This document shows, in pieces, positions 24,593 through 36,400 of a DNA stretch of 64,000 nt. The notes beneath the pieces were generated by a model, which saw only the letters and a list, made by a program, of their open reading frames with translations, made no database searches and was not told the origin of the DNA. Source of the DNA: Pelecanus crispus (Eukaryota > Chordata > Aves > Pelecaniformes > Pelecanidae); the NCBI RefSeq assembly GCF_030463565.1, contig NC_134643.1, forward strand, positions 125,656,309 to 125,720,308. Direction: 5' to 3'. How positions within the stretch are numbered: position 1 is the first letter of the stretch; each line of letters begins with the position of its first letter. The position numbers and the translations under genes are program-made.

Positions 24593-27344
24593 CAAAAAAG
24601 TTCTGCTCCTTCCTGAGCAGTAGGCAGGAATCAAGGGGCTGGGGTTCAGTTTTTAGATAGAGAGAAAATAAGGCTGCAAATGGATCAGATTATCCGTCAG
24701 TTACATTAAGCATAGTCTTTCTTACAAATCCATGGTGCACACCTTTTTTTTTTCTTTTTTCTTCTTTGACTTCACTATAGAGAAAAATGAAGGCATTTGC
24801 TTCACTGGGCATGCTTCCAGATGTGAGATCAGCTTCTTTGTGATCTGATCTCTTAGACCTGGTGCAAATTACATGTGGGGTAGTCTGAGTATGCTAGTAG
24901 TATGAGGGAGAGTCTCTTCTATATATAAAGATACTTAGTCCATTTTATATGTCTACTTCACTGTCTTTCTGCATCTTGTTACTGAAGGGAATAAACTTTC
25001 TACAAAAGATGAAAAAAACCCTATTAGGAACATCATTAGCCATTAAAAACTTTATTGGGGACCCCCCCAAAAAAAAAAATACTGTTTTTTTTTCTTATAT
25101 ATGCCAAAATTGATAGCTACTGACATACAGTAAAAATCAGCTAAACTATTTTGTAGTCCATTAAAGAGAAGTACCAGATTTTTGATAAAATAGAAAAAAA
25201 AAGTTATTTTAGTAAGTGGGCTAAAATACAAGTGTTAATATTCTTACATGTATAACATTGTTTCTTGGTGAGATTTTGTGGAGTTTTTCATTAAAGCATT
25301 TGAAAGCATCAGAAGTGCTGTAAAGTGTTTTTCCTGTGCTTCTAAAGTGTTATAAAAATCCTTAAGGATCTGTGCAAACTGTCTCTAAAAAAAAAGAAAA
25401 AACCACCAACAACTTTCTTCTAGTGACTAAACCTGACTAAAAATAACTAGTCCATCAAACTCAAAAGAACAAGCAATTTTATTCAAGTTAATTTGAGGAT
25501 TTGATTACTCTTTTGAAAATGGTAAAGAACAGCAATCCTGAAAATCCAGGCAGAAAAATAGATTGATCTCCTAGGTCTGTTTAGTTGCTCTCCTTCAAGA
25601 CAGCAGGTACTGCCCCTTTTCTTAGAGGAAGTATATAATTTCTGGCCTCTCACATCTGTAGAGAACTGCTTCTCAGGAAGAACTTATTCAAAAAGTCGCC
25701 CCAATTCCACTTGTAGAACAAATGGGTCTTTAATGGTTCACAGTCTTATTTTAATATTCATGCTAATGTGCATTTTTTTTCCACTGAGGAAGTAATCGTG
25801 TGGTAACCAAGCATTCCGATTAGCTGCAAAATGCAGTTCTTTTAGGAAACTAATTTACACTGATTCTTGACGAGATTGAGGAAACGACCATGTTCATTAG
25901 GGAAATTAAAAACACCATATGTTTTCACCTACCTCTCCTAGCTCTAGTATATGCAGCATGTCATTTACAGCTGTAGTACTTTCCAAGGATCCTCCTGCTT
26001 ATAAACGTTAAAAATCCTGACTAGCCATCATTCTTTAGAAACGAACACACAAGCAAACCAGTCACTGCAGACCCCACTACTTAATGCTATAGAAAATGGT
26101 ATTAAGGCATAAGGAAAAAGAGGAAGAAAAGAAATCAAAATGGAGAATTTAAGCAGGTATCCTCACCCAACTGGTATGGAGTGTCATAATTCATACAAAC
26201 TCAGTGCCTTTTTCATGACTAGACTTGCTGAAGTCAACAGTTCACATTAAAGAAGAATGTCCTTACCAATATCTTTGGTTACAGACACATGTGCACACCC
26301 ACATGCCCACCAAACACTTTGTTTAGCCACCTCCTGAAGCTTCTTTAAAACGAACTTAACAGTAATTTCATGTTCCCAAATTCTGTAATTAGAGAGGTCA
26401 GCCCAGTGCTGTCATTGACTGTGACAGTTTTCCACAGACATTTTCTGGACTGTCCCACTGGAAATTAAAAGAAAAAAAAAAGTTTAACAAATGTTTGTGG
26501 TAATAGTTTTTGCCAGAGCCCTTTAAATCTTTAGTCAGTTATGAAATAATTGTGGTTCTTTGCATATTTTACTTATTTCCTAAAAGTACCGGTGACGCAA
26601 AACATATTTGAACTGTCTTCAGGGACTCTGTTTTTAAGTTTTGTCTATTAAACTGTTCAGTTATAAAGTGTATTTACAGATTTATTTTTCTCCAATTAAT
26701 TGTTTAGGAGATAGCTGTTATTTGCTGTCATATACTAAAGAACACAAGAAGGAAGGGAAAGAAAAGAGGAACCTGAAAGCATTTCTACATCATTATCCAT
26801 TTATTAAAGCACTTGAGGGTGTGTACTACTGATGCATTTTTATGTGAGATCCATTACAAAAAGTACTGGCCATACTGAACTAACGGGAGCTTTGCCTTGG
26901 AGACTGAACTTCAGAGCCTTGGCTTTAGGCATACCCTCATTTTGCTTGGTGATCTGGGACTCGTGGTTGCAAAAACCAGAAGTTAAAAGCCTTGCTGACA
27001 AAGCTAATAAGGCTGTGAGAAATTGAATTACACAGCATTGCACAGAGGAACAATTGGAGAAAATAAAAGTTCTGCTGCAAGAACTGAGAAAAATTGATGC
27101 AACGTTTGCAGGAGTGTTATGTTCACTTCTGCTGTCTGTCTTTGCTGCCTTCTCATATTTCCATCTACCGTCTTTTTAGTTTGCTACATAAATAAAACGA
27201 TTGTATGTAAGTGTTTCCCCTAGTCTTTAATGAAACGGTTGATGAATACTCAGAATCCCTGGGTTATTGAAGTTACTTATCCTGAAACCTGTGAACAGTG
27301 TGCTTGATGCTTTCCAGCTGCCATATACTAGCCCAAGTGAGTGC
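24593..27344. other. Intergenic DNA, AT-rich
   Basis: No gene recognised. It contains several A/T homopolymers, including C7A11 at 25062-25079. Confidence 0.6.
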
Positions 27345-28203
27345 AGTTGACATGCCTGAGAGACAGGATGCCATCCAGAGGGAACTGGACAAGCTGGAGA
27401 GGTGGGCCTGTGTGAACCTCATGAGGTTCAACAATGCCAAGTGCAAGGTCCTGCAGCTGGGTCGGGGCAACCCCCAATATCAATACAGGCTGGGGGATGA
27501 AGGGATTGAGAGCAGCCCTGCAGAGAAGGACTTGGGGGTACTGGTGGATGAAAAGCTGGACATGAGCCGGCAATGTGCGCTTGCAGCCCAGAAAGCCAAC
27601 CGTATCCTGGGCTGCATCAAAAGCAGCGTGGCCAGCAGGCTGAGGGAGGTGATTCTGCCCCTCTACTCTGCTCTGGTGAGACCTCACCTGGAGTACTGCG
27701 TCCAGCTCTGGGGCCCTCAGAACAAGAAGGACATGGACCTGTTGGAGCGGGTCCAGAGGAGGGCCACAAAAATGGCACACCCCTCCCATGAGGCCAGGCT
27801 GAGAGAGTTGGGGTTGTTCAGCCTGGAGAAGAGAAGGCTGCGGGGAGACCTTATTGCGGCCTTCCAGTACTTAAAGGGGGCCTATAGGAAGGATGGGGAC
27901 AGACTTTTTAGCAAGGTCTGTTGCGATAGGACAAGGGGTAATGGTTTTAAACTAAAAGAGGGTAGATTTAGATTGGACATAAGGAAGAAATTTTTTACAA
28001 CGAGGGTGGTGAAACTCTGTGACAGGTTGCCCAGAGAGGTAGTGGAGGCCCCATCCCTGGCAACATTCAAGGTCAGGTTGGACGGGGCTCCGAGCAACCT
28101 GATCTGGTTAAAGCTGTCCCTGCTCACTGCAGGGGGGTTGGGCTAGATGACCTCTAAAGGTCCCTTCCAACCCAAAGCATTCTATGATTCTATGTTTCTA
28201 TGA
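27345..28203 (+). mobile_element. CR1 LINE, 5'-truncated, C-terminal ORF2 and 3' end
   Basis: A + strand CR1 of a different subfamily from the copy at 3402-4690. The reading frame is open from before the element to TAG at 28144-28146. Visible: [90 protein letters not shown], and the end [10 protein letters not shown] small in-frame deletion lies after ATKM. The 3' UTR GATGACCTCTAAAGGTCCC leads to TTCTATGATTCTATGTTTC. The element begins just after the RT active-site box, so the catalytic core and endonuclease are absent. The unbroken frame suggests it is fairly young. Confidence 0.95.
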
Positions 28204-31200
28204 ACTCCACCATGCATGTTATTGCACAGCCAACTCCTAAGGCAGAGGGTGAAATATGACTCATTGAAATACTGACCAGGGCAGAAGAGGGGCAAAGGAG
28301 ACAGTGAATCACTTCCCCTGACTCTGGAGTGCAGAGATGACCTGTGGCAGCTGGCTATACACACGTGCCTATATTGTCACACATGTAGATTTTTACCATA
28401 TGTATAGAACATATATGTAATCCCAGATGCAGACCCTTATCCCCCACAGACATTGGTGTGCCACAGGACTGTCAGAGCTCATTTTTCTTTATTGAGCCAC
28501 TTAAAACTAAAGCACTGAATTGTTTTTAATGCACCAGGAGCTCCCATTTAACTGTTTTCCTTCCCCAAAGCTCATTTGCTTTGTGTTAGGTTTCCTCCAG
28601 CAGATATTTTTGCTGACAAACCTACATTTTTGTCCTCTAATAGGACACTTAGGGAAGTCAATAAGATTTGGGAAACCACTTTGCACTGTCTGTACTTAAG
28701 CCAGATCACAATGATGTTAAATGAACTCTTTTTAATAATTCATTGTGGCAGAATCTGGTTTACTTTTAGCTAGCTCTTGCAGAAGAAAACAGGCATTCAG
28801 TTTCTGAGCTTCATCTTACAGAGCTGACGAATTGCTCCCAGGCTGCTGTCCAGATGGCCCTCCAAACTGGACTGCCAAAGAAAATCCCCCACACCTTTCC
28901 TCCCCTTCTTGTCCTGACACCCAGAGTACAATACCTCTGTGCCTTGTGCCAGCAGCGCTGATACAGGAGGTGATAAATGGAAAAGGCAATTATCTGTGTA
29001 TCTTCCCATCATAAAAGAAAGGGAAGCGTTTCACCTACTGATGGACAGATTTAATTAAACCCTCTCTTCTCAGTCACCACAGACAGTAGCAGATCTCAAG
29101 CCCCCCTGTGCTCACCAAACAGAGGAGCTATGTTATGCACTGCAGCATTTGGGATCATGACAGGACAAACAAACCAAACACAACCCGGAAAAATAAGAGT
29201 GGTTTTCCACAGGTAGGAAATGGGGGCTGCTTCAAGCCTGGGCAGCATGGTTTGTCCATGAGAAAGCTTTGAGAAAGCAGCAGTCTGTATTCAGCTAATA
29301 CTAGCCCTGTCATAGCTGTGATGGCTAAGGCTACTAGGTGAAGCAAGGTTTGCACAGAAGGATGCAATTATTTGTTAGTGTAGCTGGTATAAAAAAGGGA
29401 AGAAAGACAAGTTTGGGATACCTAAGCCCTGAAAACGACCTGAAAAATAACTCATCTGCCTCAAAGGATATCTGTTTTTCCAGCTTTTGGTCTAAGAGTT
29501 ATTCCCCATTCATTTTACCTCAATTATGTTTATGTATAAAGTAATATATTACCTAATACCTGTATTTGAATTGAAGACATGCTGGCTGTATTACAACATA
29601 AAATTTAAACGTATATGCATACATAGGTGCATGTAACTTAAACAGTGTGTGTTACACATAGAGATGCAAAACCATGTCTGTATTTATAGGGAGACCCCCC
29701 CCCCCCCAAAAAAAAAAAAAAAAAAAAAGGAGAACAGTTTTATTAGCAGTGTAAATTAATATAATGACATCAACTGGAAAAGGAGTGGTATTCAATTTTA
29801 CAAGCTGGGGATGTGGCCCATAGCATGAGTACCCATTATATGGGACCCAGGGAAGGGAAGCAGGGATCTCTGCAGGAGCTGTTTGGTGAAAGAGCCTTCC
29901 TGCAGAAGTTGTGGCCTCTTTTAACTTTAGGACAGGCAAGCTCTGAACAGCCCCCCAAAAGCGTAATGACAATTAAAAAAGGTTTCATAAAACATGAAAA
30001 TGAGTGTCAATTAGGATTAGTCTCATGGGATAGTCTCTCATGATATATGATCAAATAGCTTTAAAAGCTGTACCTAGCACCCTTATTTTTATAATATACC
30101 ACTCTTCTATTTTTCAGTCAGGAGCTGGTTTTTGCCATCTGACAGATGCTGTCTGGGCTGACTGGGGTCAAATTCAGAATTCAGAAGCACTTATGAGCAG
30201 CCACATGAACACTGCCTGGGTCTCAGAGGCAGCCAAGAAGAGAAAACAGAGGACGTCACTAAACAGTTATTTGAATTACACTTTGGTTTCAATTTGTCAG
30301 CTGTACTACCACCAGCAAGAAAAGAGAAATGGAAATGTCACAAAAGATTGTGACCTTTAAAATGTATGTGCATTTTTAAAAAAGACCCCAAAGCCCCGCG
30401 CAAAAACATGTGCATGTACCAGCCTGCAGCACTGTTTTCAGCCTTCAGTGACTTCACCATCGCAGCCTGCAGTCCCACTGCTCTGTAGCGGTACCTGACC
30501 TTGGGAGCCCGCGCGTGCGGGGTGGATCAGTCACTGCTCCTGGAGAGTCCCCGGAAGGGACCAGTGGGTGCCACCAGGAGCAGGTTTGCACCGCCCTGCT
30601 CCCCACCGTCTCTGGAGCATGGTACACAGGAAAACCACACGCAGCCCACCCCAAACCTGTCAGCTAACAGCATGACCATGCCATCAAATTTTAATGAGAG
30701 AAGTGCACCATAAATGCAGTTCTGTCTTTGCAACTGGAAGGCATTTTGGCTGCACGCATCAAAGAAGTTTGTGTTTGTCCTTTGAATCTTCTTTTAAGGG
30801 GACTGTTCAGCTGTTTGAAGAATTAAGGTTATACATGACGTCTTCTGATGTGATTGTGAAAATCCTGGGATTTTTTCTGTACACATGAAAATGCTATTTT
30901 GAGAATGAAGAGTGTTGGAATAAAGGTGTCTTGGTGTAAAAACCTACTGATGTTCTGGACATATTCAGATAGCATAAGAAATTACCTGCATAAGGAAAAT
31001 AATGTCTGTAGAAATCATGTAGTAAATACTGTAGTTGAAAAAGAGGGATAAATAGCAACCTTTTGCTATTTAGTATAGGAAATACTTGAATTTTTTATAA
31101 ATCGGTCAACTTTGCAATTTTTTCTCCACAGTAACATCCTTTGTTAGAATTATTGTCTTTTTAGTTTTCTTTTTTCTCTTTTTTTAAGCAAATGTATATA

Positions 31201-32254
31201 TATGCATTGATTCGGCAGATATTTTCAAGCACCCTGAGGAATGTTGACATGTAATTGACATCCTTCATTGTTTTTTTAATATTGACACTTTTTTAGACAG
31301 AATATATTTAGGTTTGGACCAAGAGTACCATGCTGGTTGAAAACATCAGCTGTAAAAGTTATCTGAAAGTCATTAAAATAATATAGATGCTTTTTTCAAA
31401 GGTGGTAATTGGTTAGCAAAACATCAGAAAGTTTCTGCACACTATAAAGCACATAAAAAATAACTAGGTTGCAAAGCCAACCATCTGAAGTTGAGAAATG
31501 TCAGAATCAGATACCCCTGCAGTACTAGTGGTACTTGCTTTTCTGCAATGAAATGTGTTATGACACAGGTTTTGACTTCATAAGCCTGTATCACCCCCCT
31601 CCCCCACTTCCCCAGCCCACTCCTATTTCTATGAATGGCAAATTACTCCTTATTTTCTTTTATACTACCTGTATTTTATTTAGAATTCACTGTTCAGAGG
31701 CTGAACTGAACATAAAATTGTTCATTGGTTCCCTGGAGATTTCATGATTCTAAATTCATTTCATGAATGCTGTCACCAGTGTCCAAGTTCTCCACAAACA
31801 TTTTTGAGTTTCTCTGCACGAGGTCATGGTGAGATGAAGTAGCAATTGCCTGCAACCTTTAGCACTGGAAACTAAGGTATAGGGAGATGGAGGACAAACT
31901 TTCACCTGATTTTTGGGACCTCACATTATGACCATATTTGGAAAATATTTATAGCATTATATATATATGCAAAGCTGAGATGAAACTTGGTAGGTGGCTG
32001 GATAGTAGCACGTGTTAAACCTAAAGCCAGAAGTTTCCCCATGACATCCAGCAAGGTGTGCAACCGAAGAACCAGGGAAAAGGGATTTCTTTTTCAAATG
32101 TGGAGGTATTTCTCTCCTTCCCAAGGGTCAAGAGAGAAAAACTTAGTGTTTTTGCTATCAACAAGAAGGAGGAAAGCAGGTCCTTACAAATGAGCCACTC
32201 CAAGTGCAATTCTGTTCCCATGGGAAATTCTGTTTTGAAATCACAAAGTAATTT
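28204..32254. other. Intergenic DNA, no gene recognised
   Basis: Mixed composition. It includes the C13A21 tract at 29695-29728, a short GC-rich patch with CpGs (GGGAGCCCGCGCGTGCGGGG, 30501-30520) and T-rich runs at 31160-31190. ORFs of 60-106 residues have no known motif. Confidence 0.55.
29695..29728. repeat. C13A21 composite homopolymer
   Basis: Thirteen C at 29695-29707 directly followed by twenty-one A at 29708-29728. The 106-residue - strand ORF crossing it (with a Phe/Gly run) is an artefact of the tract. Confidence 0.95.
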
Positions 32255-32400
32255 AGCCCAGAGGAGACCTCAGGGATTATCCCTCCCCTGCTCAGAGCAG
32301 GGCCAGCATAGCTCAGGTGACTCAGAGCTTGTCCACTCAAATTTGGAGTACCTCCAAGGGTGGAAACCCCACAACGTCTTTGGGCAACCTGCCACTGAGC
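32255..32400 (-). mobile_element. CR1-like LINE fragment
   Basis: The + strand reads CTCAGAGCTTGTCCACTCAAATTTGGAGTACCTCCAAGGGTGG, AAACCCCACAACGTC and TTTGGGCAACCTGCCACTGAG in order, which matches the reverse complement of CR1 ORF2 C-termini (usual: TCCAGGGATGG, TCCACAACCTC, TGGGCAACCTGTTCCAGTG). About 145 bases; the terminal repeats are absent. It is a different, older copy than the neighbour at 32770. Confidence 0.65.
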
Positions 32401-32769
32401 TCGGCTGAGCAGAATCAAGCCCTGCGTAAAAACAAATGAAGGCTGAAGTCTTGTGTCTACAGAAAGACCTTGAAGAAAGCAGCTGATCCGTGGGCCTTCC
32501 CTTCCTCATAGGTATGATGCGGGGGTGTACAAAGCATTCAGGCTGAGTTATTCGGTTACATTCCTCATATGTGCTGTAGCAGTGCCAATGAAAGACTATA
32601 CCAGCAGCTTTCCCCCTATGAGGTATACAGCTCCTGAGACTTTAGCACTAGAAATGTTGTTGTACCCTATTCAGAGGGGAGAGTCCTTTCTTCTCAGTGC
32701 AGACAAGACTAAATGAAAAGCTCAGAGATATCTGGCCTTCTTTGAGGCAACATCATGTCACAATAATAT

Positions 32770-33495
32770 TTCATAGAATCATAGAATCATAGAATCATTT
32801 AGGTTGGAAAAGACCTTTCAGATCATCCAGTCCAACCATTAACCTAACATTACCAAGTCCACACTAAACCAATTAAGGGTAGACTAGACTAAACCATGTC
32901 CCAAAGTGCCATGTCTACCCGTTTTTTGAACACTTCCAGGGATGGTGACTCCACCACCTCTCTGGGCAGCCTGTTCCAATGCTTGACTACCCTTTCTGTG
33001 AAGAAATTTCTCCTAATTTCCAATCTAAACCTCTCCTGACACAGCTTGAGCCCATTTCCTCTTGTCCTATTGCTAACTACTTGGGAGAAGAGACCAACAC
33101 CCACCTCACTACAACCTCCTTTCAGGTAGTTGTAGAGAGCGATAAGGTCTCCCCTCAGCCTCCTCTTCTCCAGGCTAAACAACCCCAGTTCCCTCAGCCA
33201 CTCCTCAGAAGGCCTGTGCTCCAGACCCTTCACCAGCCTTGTTGCCCTTCTCTGGACATGCTCCAGCACCTCAATGTCTTTCTTGTATTGAGGGGCCCAA
33301 AACTGGACACAGTATTCCAGGTGTGGCCTCGCCAGTGCCGAGTACAGGGGGACAATCACCTCCCTGCTCTTCTGGCCACACTATTCCTGATACAAGGCAG
33401 GATGCTGTTGGCTTTCTTGGCCACCTGGGCACACTGCTGGCTCATGTTCAGCTGGCTATCAACCAGCACCCTCAGGTCCTTTTCAGCCAGGCAGA
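32770..33495 (-). mobile_element. CR1 LINE, 5'-truncated, same family as 3402-4690
   Basis: A - strand CR1. The 3' end is the run of TCATAGAATCA repeats at 32772-32798. The - strand translation gives [55 protein letters not shown] and the end [10 protein letters not shown]. It is nearly the same sequence as 3402-4140 by eye. A one-base deletion near 33370 breaks the frame. The copy ends upstream at about 33493, in the segment that encodes LAEKDLGV. Confidence 0.95.
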
Positions 33496-36400
33496 CACCA
33501 CCAGTGTTACTAAATGCTGAAGTTTTCAATTTTGATTAAAACCGCAAAAGGTAGAAACTGTACTGTCAAGTATCATCTTGACACAGACATCAGCCGTGCA
33601 TAACTTTGTCTACATGGCAAGACCTGGTGAATTTAAAGTTGTGGTGAATTTTGCCAACGTCTTAGCTCTTGGTCTCTGTCATTTTTCTTCTCCAAGCAGA
33701 CCACTCATTTTCTTCATTACACACGTATCTTCCTGCTTCTTTTATCCTAAACCCCTACTAAAGTCTTTGGGACTTCAGTGACTGTAAAAATAGGAAAGAT
33801 TTTGTCCCATCAGACCTGAGCATGTATTTTACTAGGACTATGTAGACTTTGGAGATCAGTTTCTGTCATCAAACCATGTAAGAGACAAGTCAATATATTG
33901 CTAGGTAAATGAGCAAGTCTTGCTCTTTTCTCATGTGGTCCAGGTTAACGTTCTTTATTGAGCTCTAAAGATTGCTTCAGAACTCATGTGCCAGAAATTA
34001 TTCCATTTGCATACAGGTAACATTCTGTATTCCTTCAGGAACTGTGCTTTTTGTTAGTGTGTTTGGAAGTTGCCCTCAGGGTCTGGGATATACCCTGATT
34101 TCCATGATCCTGAGCTCTCTGATAAGTTCAAACATGTCAGCACCAGCTGATTGCTCTGCTAGTTCAGCTGCCTGGCCAGATGAGCAATCACTAATTTGCA
34201 TGGCAAAATTTCAGGTCTCTTTCAGGCCCAGCACACACAGCTAAAGAAGTGCTGCATGGGAACCCTCACTGAAGCGCTAGGCAAGTTGTTTTTACCCTGG
34301 GAGTAGTACTGGCTAATTTCATCAAGCCTGCTGAGACCCAGTCCTTGTCCAGCCTTGTCCTGGCTGCCCCATTTTTCAGACAATACAGGATGGAGAAAAC
34401 ATGTCAATGTGATAATCACTGGATGTGGCCAAACCCACTTTCTGTTCTTCAGATAATGCGAGTGTTGGAAATGCTTTTGTTTGCCTCCCAGGGCAGAGAA
34501 GGGAAATGTGTAACTTACCAGGAGAATGGAAATTCTGAAAGTTGCCTTTCTTTATTTTATAAGAAAAAAAAATCCTAATGTTTCCTTTCTGTTTCCAGCC
34601 TATTGTGGCTGTAGATGGTGGCTTGGGCTGCTTCCAGGCAATTGAGGGAAGCTGCCAAGGTCACCCAAAGGGTGGGGATCTGCCCTGGTGTTGGGAAGAG
34701 ACTCTCAAAGCTCCCACCTAGAACCTGAATCCCCACAAACCTCTGCTAGACCCTGAATCCAGGAGAAGGAGCCTACCAACAGGCGGATACAATGGGATGC
34801 CTAGGCCTGATTTAGTACATGGTTTGTTGGCCTCAGAGCCTCAGACTCAGGTAACTCTCATTTATCTAGGGCCAACTGATTGAACTAGCAGGACACCAGG
34901 CTGTTTTTAGGCTGGATCTTACTGAAAATGAGAGACTGTCATGAAAATTTTAGGTCCACTGAGTGGTCTTTTCCAGTGAGAACCCTAATCATTAGGCTAT
35001 GCTGAAACAAGTCTATTGAGAATAATCATAATTAGTAGCAGTAGCCTTTTGAACATAGTCTTCATGACATTTTCAGCTTTGTCATAAAGCTTTGTACATG
35101 TTTCTGAGGAGGCAAACACTGACCATCTCCATATCTGCTCTGGGTGCCACCTACGGAAATGGATGTGGTTTTGCTGTGCCGTGTTAGGAGGAGATGGGAC
35201 AGCACTGAATACAGCTCCCAGGGACCTCCTGTGTGCGTGAGTGCCTGAAAGTGGTTCACAGCTGTAAAGGGGATCAAGGGCTTGCTGTACTTTCAAGGCT
35301 GATGCAGAGCACTTTCTAGAACTCAGCCTTCCTCCAATTCTTTTTCTTTTCTTCTAGTCCTAGTCAGTGTAAATGACAACATTCACCTTGACCTGAGTGT
35401 TTGCCCCTAAAAGTCTCTGACTTGTATTCTTGTGCTGAATGAATTAAGAAGCTTAACTTCTTGCTGTGAGGAGTAAAGAATAAAATACAAAGTTATAAAA
35501 ATAAGCAGGAGACATTGTCTCCTGGATAGGACAATATTTGCTAAAGGGTGGGCCATGAAAAGTTAAGATCTGCCTATGCACCCATGCACAGCTAAGACAG
35601 ACACTTGAGAGTGTTGTGACTGGAAGTGGCTGATTGCTGTGGTTTCACGGTGCTAGGTGCTATAGCATCTTTCCCTGCTCCCTTCCACAAAGCGCAAGGC
35701 AGTGGCAGTGAAAGGGTTGCAAGCTTTCATGCTGATCTTGACATTCTCTGTGCAGATGATGAAGAGTGTGTGCGCGTATGGGTACGCGCGTGCACGTCTG
35801 CATGCCATAATCACAGATAAGCTACTCACGGCGCAGGTGAGAGCTGGCTCTGAAACACCAGGTTGACCAGAAATAACCTGCAATCCCACCCATTCCCAGT
35901 GCACCAACTCCCTCTGTCTGGTCTGGCAAACCACATCCAGCTATGCTGTACTCCTGCCCCGGGCCAGTGAAGAGCAGCCTAAATCCCAAACATGCCCTGC
36001 ATGTTGCAAGCCACTCATGGGATCAAATGCACATCGGGTGGTCATGTCTACTCTTTTTTAGCTGTTAACTCCCTAGTCTTTCTCAAATGAAGGAAACCAG
36101 CTTCACTCCCTCTCTAGGGTTTTGTCTTGGCTCTCTTTGAAATGACGGGAAAACTTCAGAGTTATTTTTAACAGCACCTCATAAATTCTGTGTTGCCTAT
36201 TGCTTTCGTTGACGGCTCCTCCACCTGAGGTGATTCTGCTTATAAATACTGTAAAGGATTCACCTTCAAGGATGACGATTTCATTAGAAGTGCAAAGAGC
36301 TATGGCCCAGCACGTCAGAGACTAATGAATGAGCTTTTGTGGCTGGTGGAGAGCAGCTTGCCAAAAGTATCCATTCATTTCTGTACATGTAAGATGAAAT

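Noticed and set aside
29652..29972. 106-residue - strand ORF
   Set aside because: It translates the C13A21 tract into Phe and Gly runs.
32979..33539. 186-residue + strand ORF
   Set aside because: Antisense shadow of the second CR1 copy.
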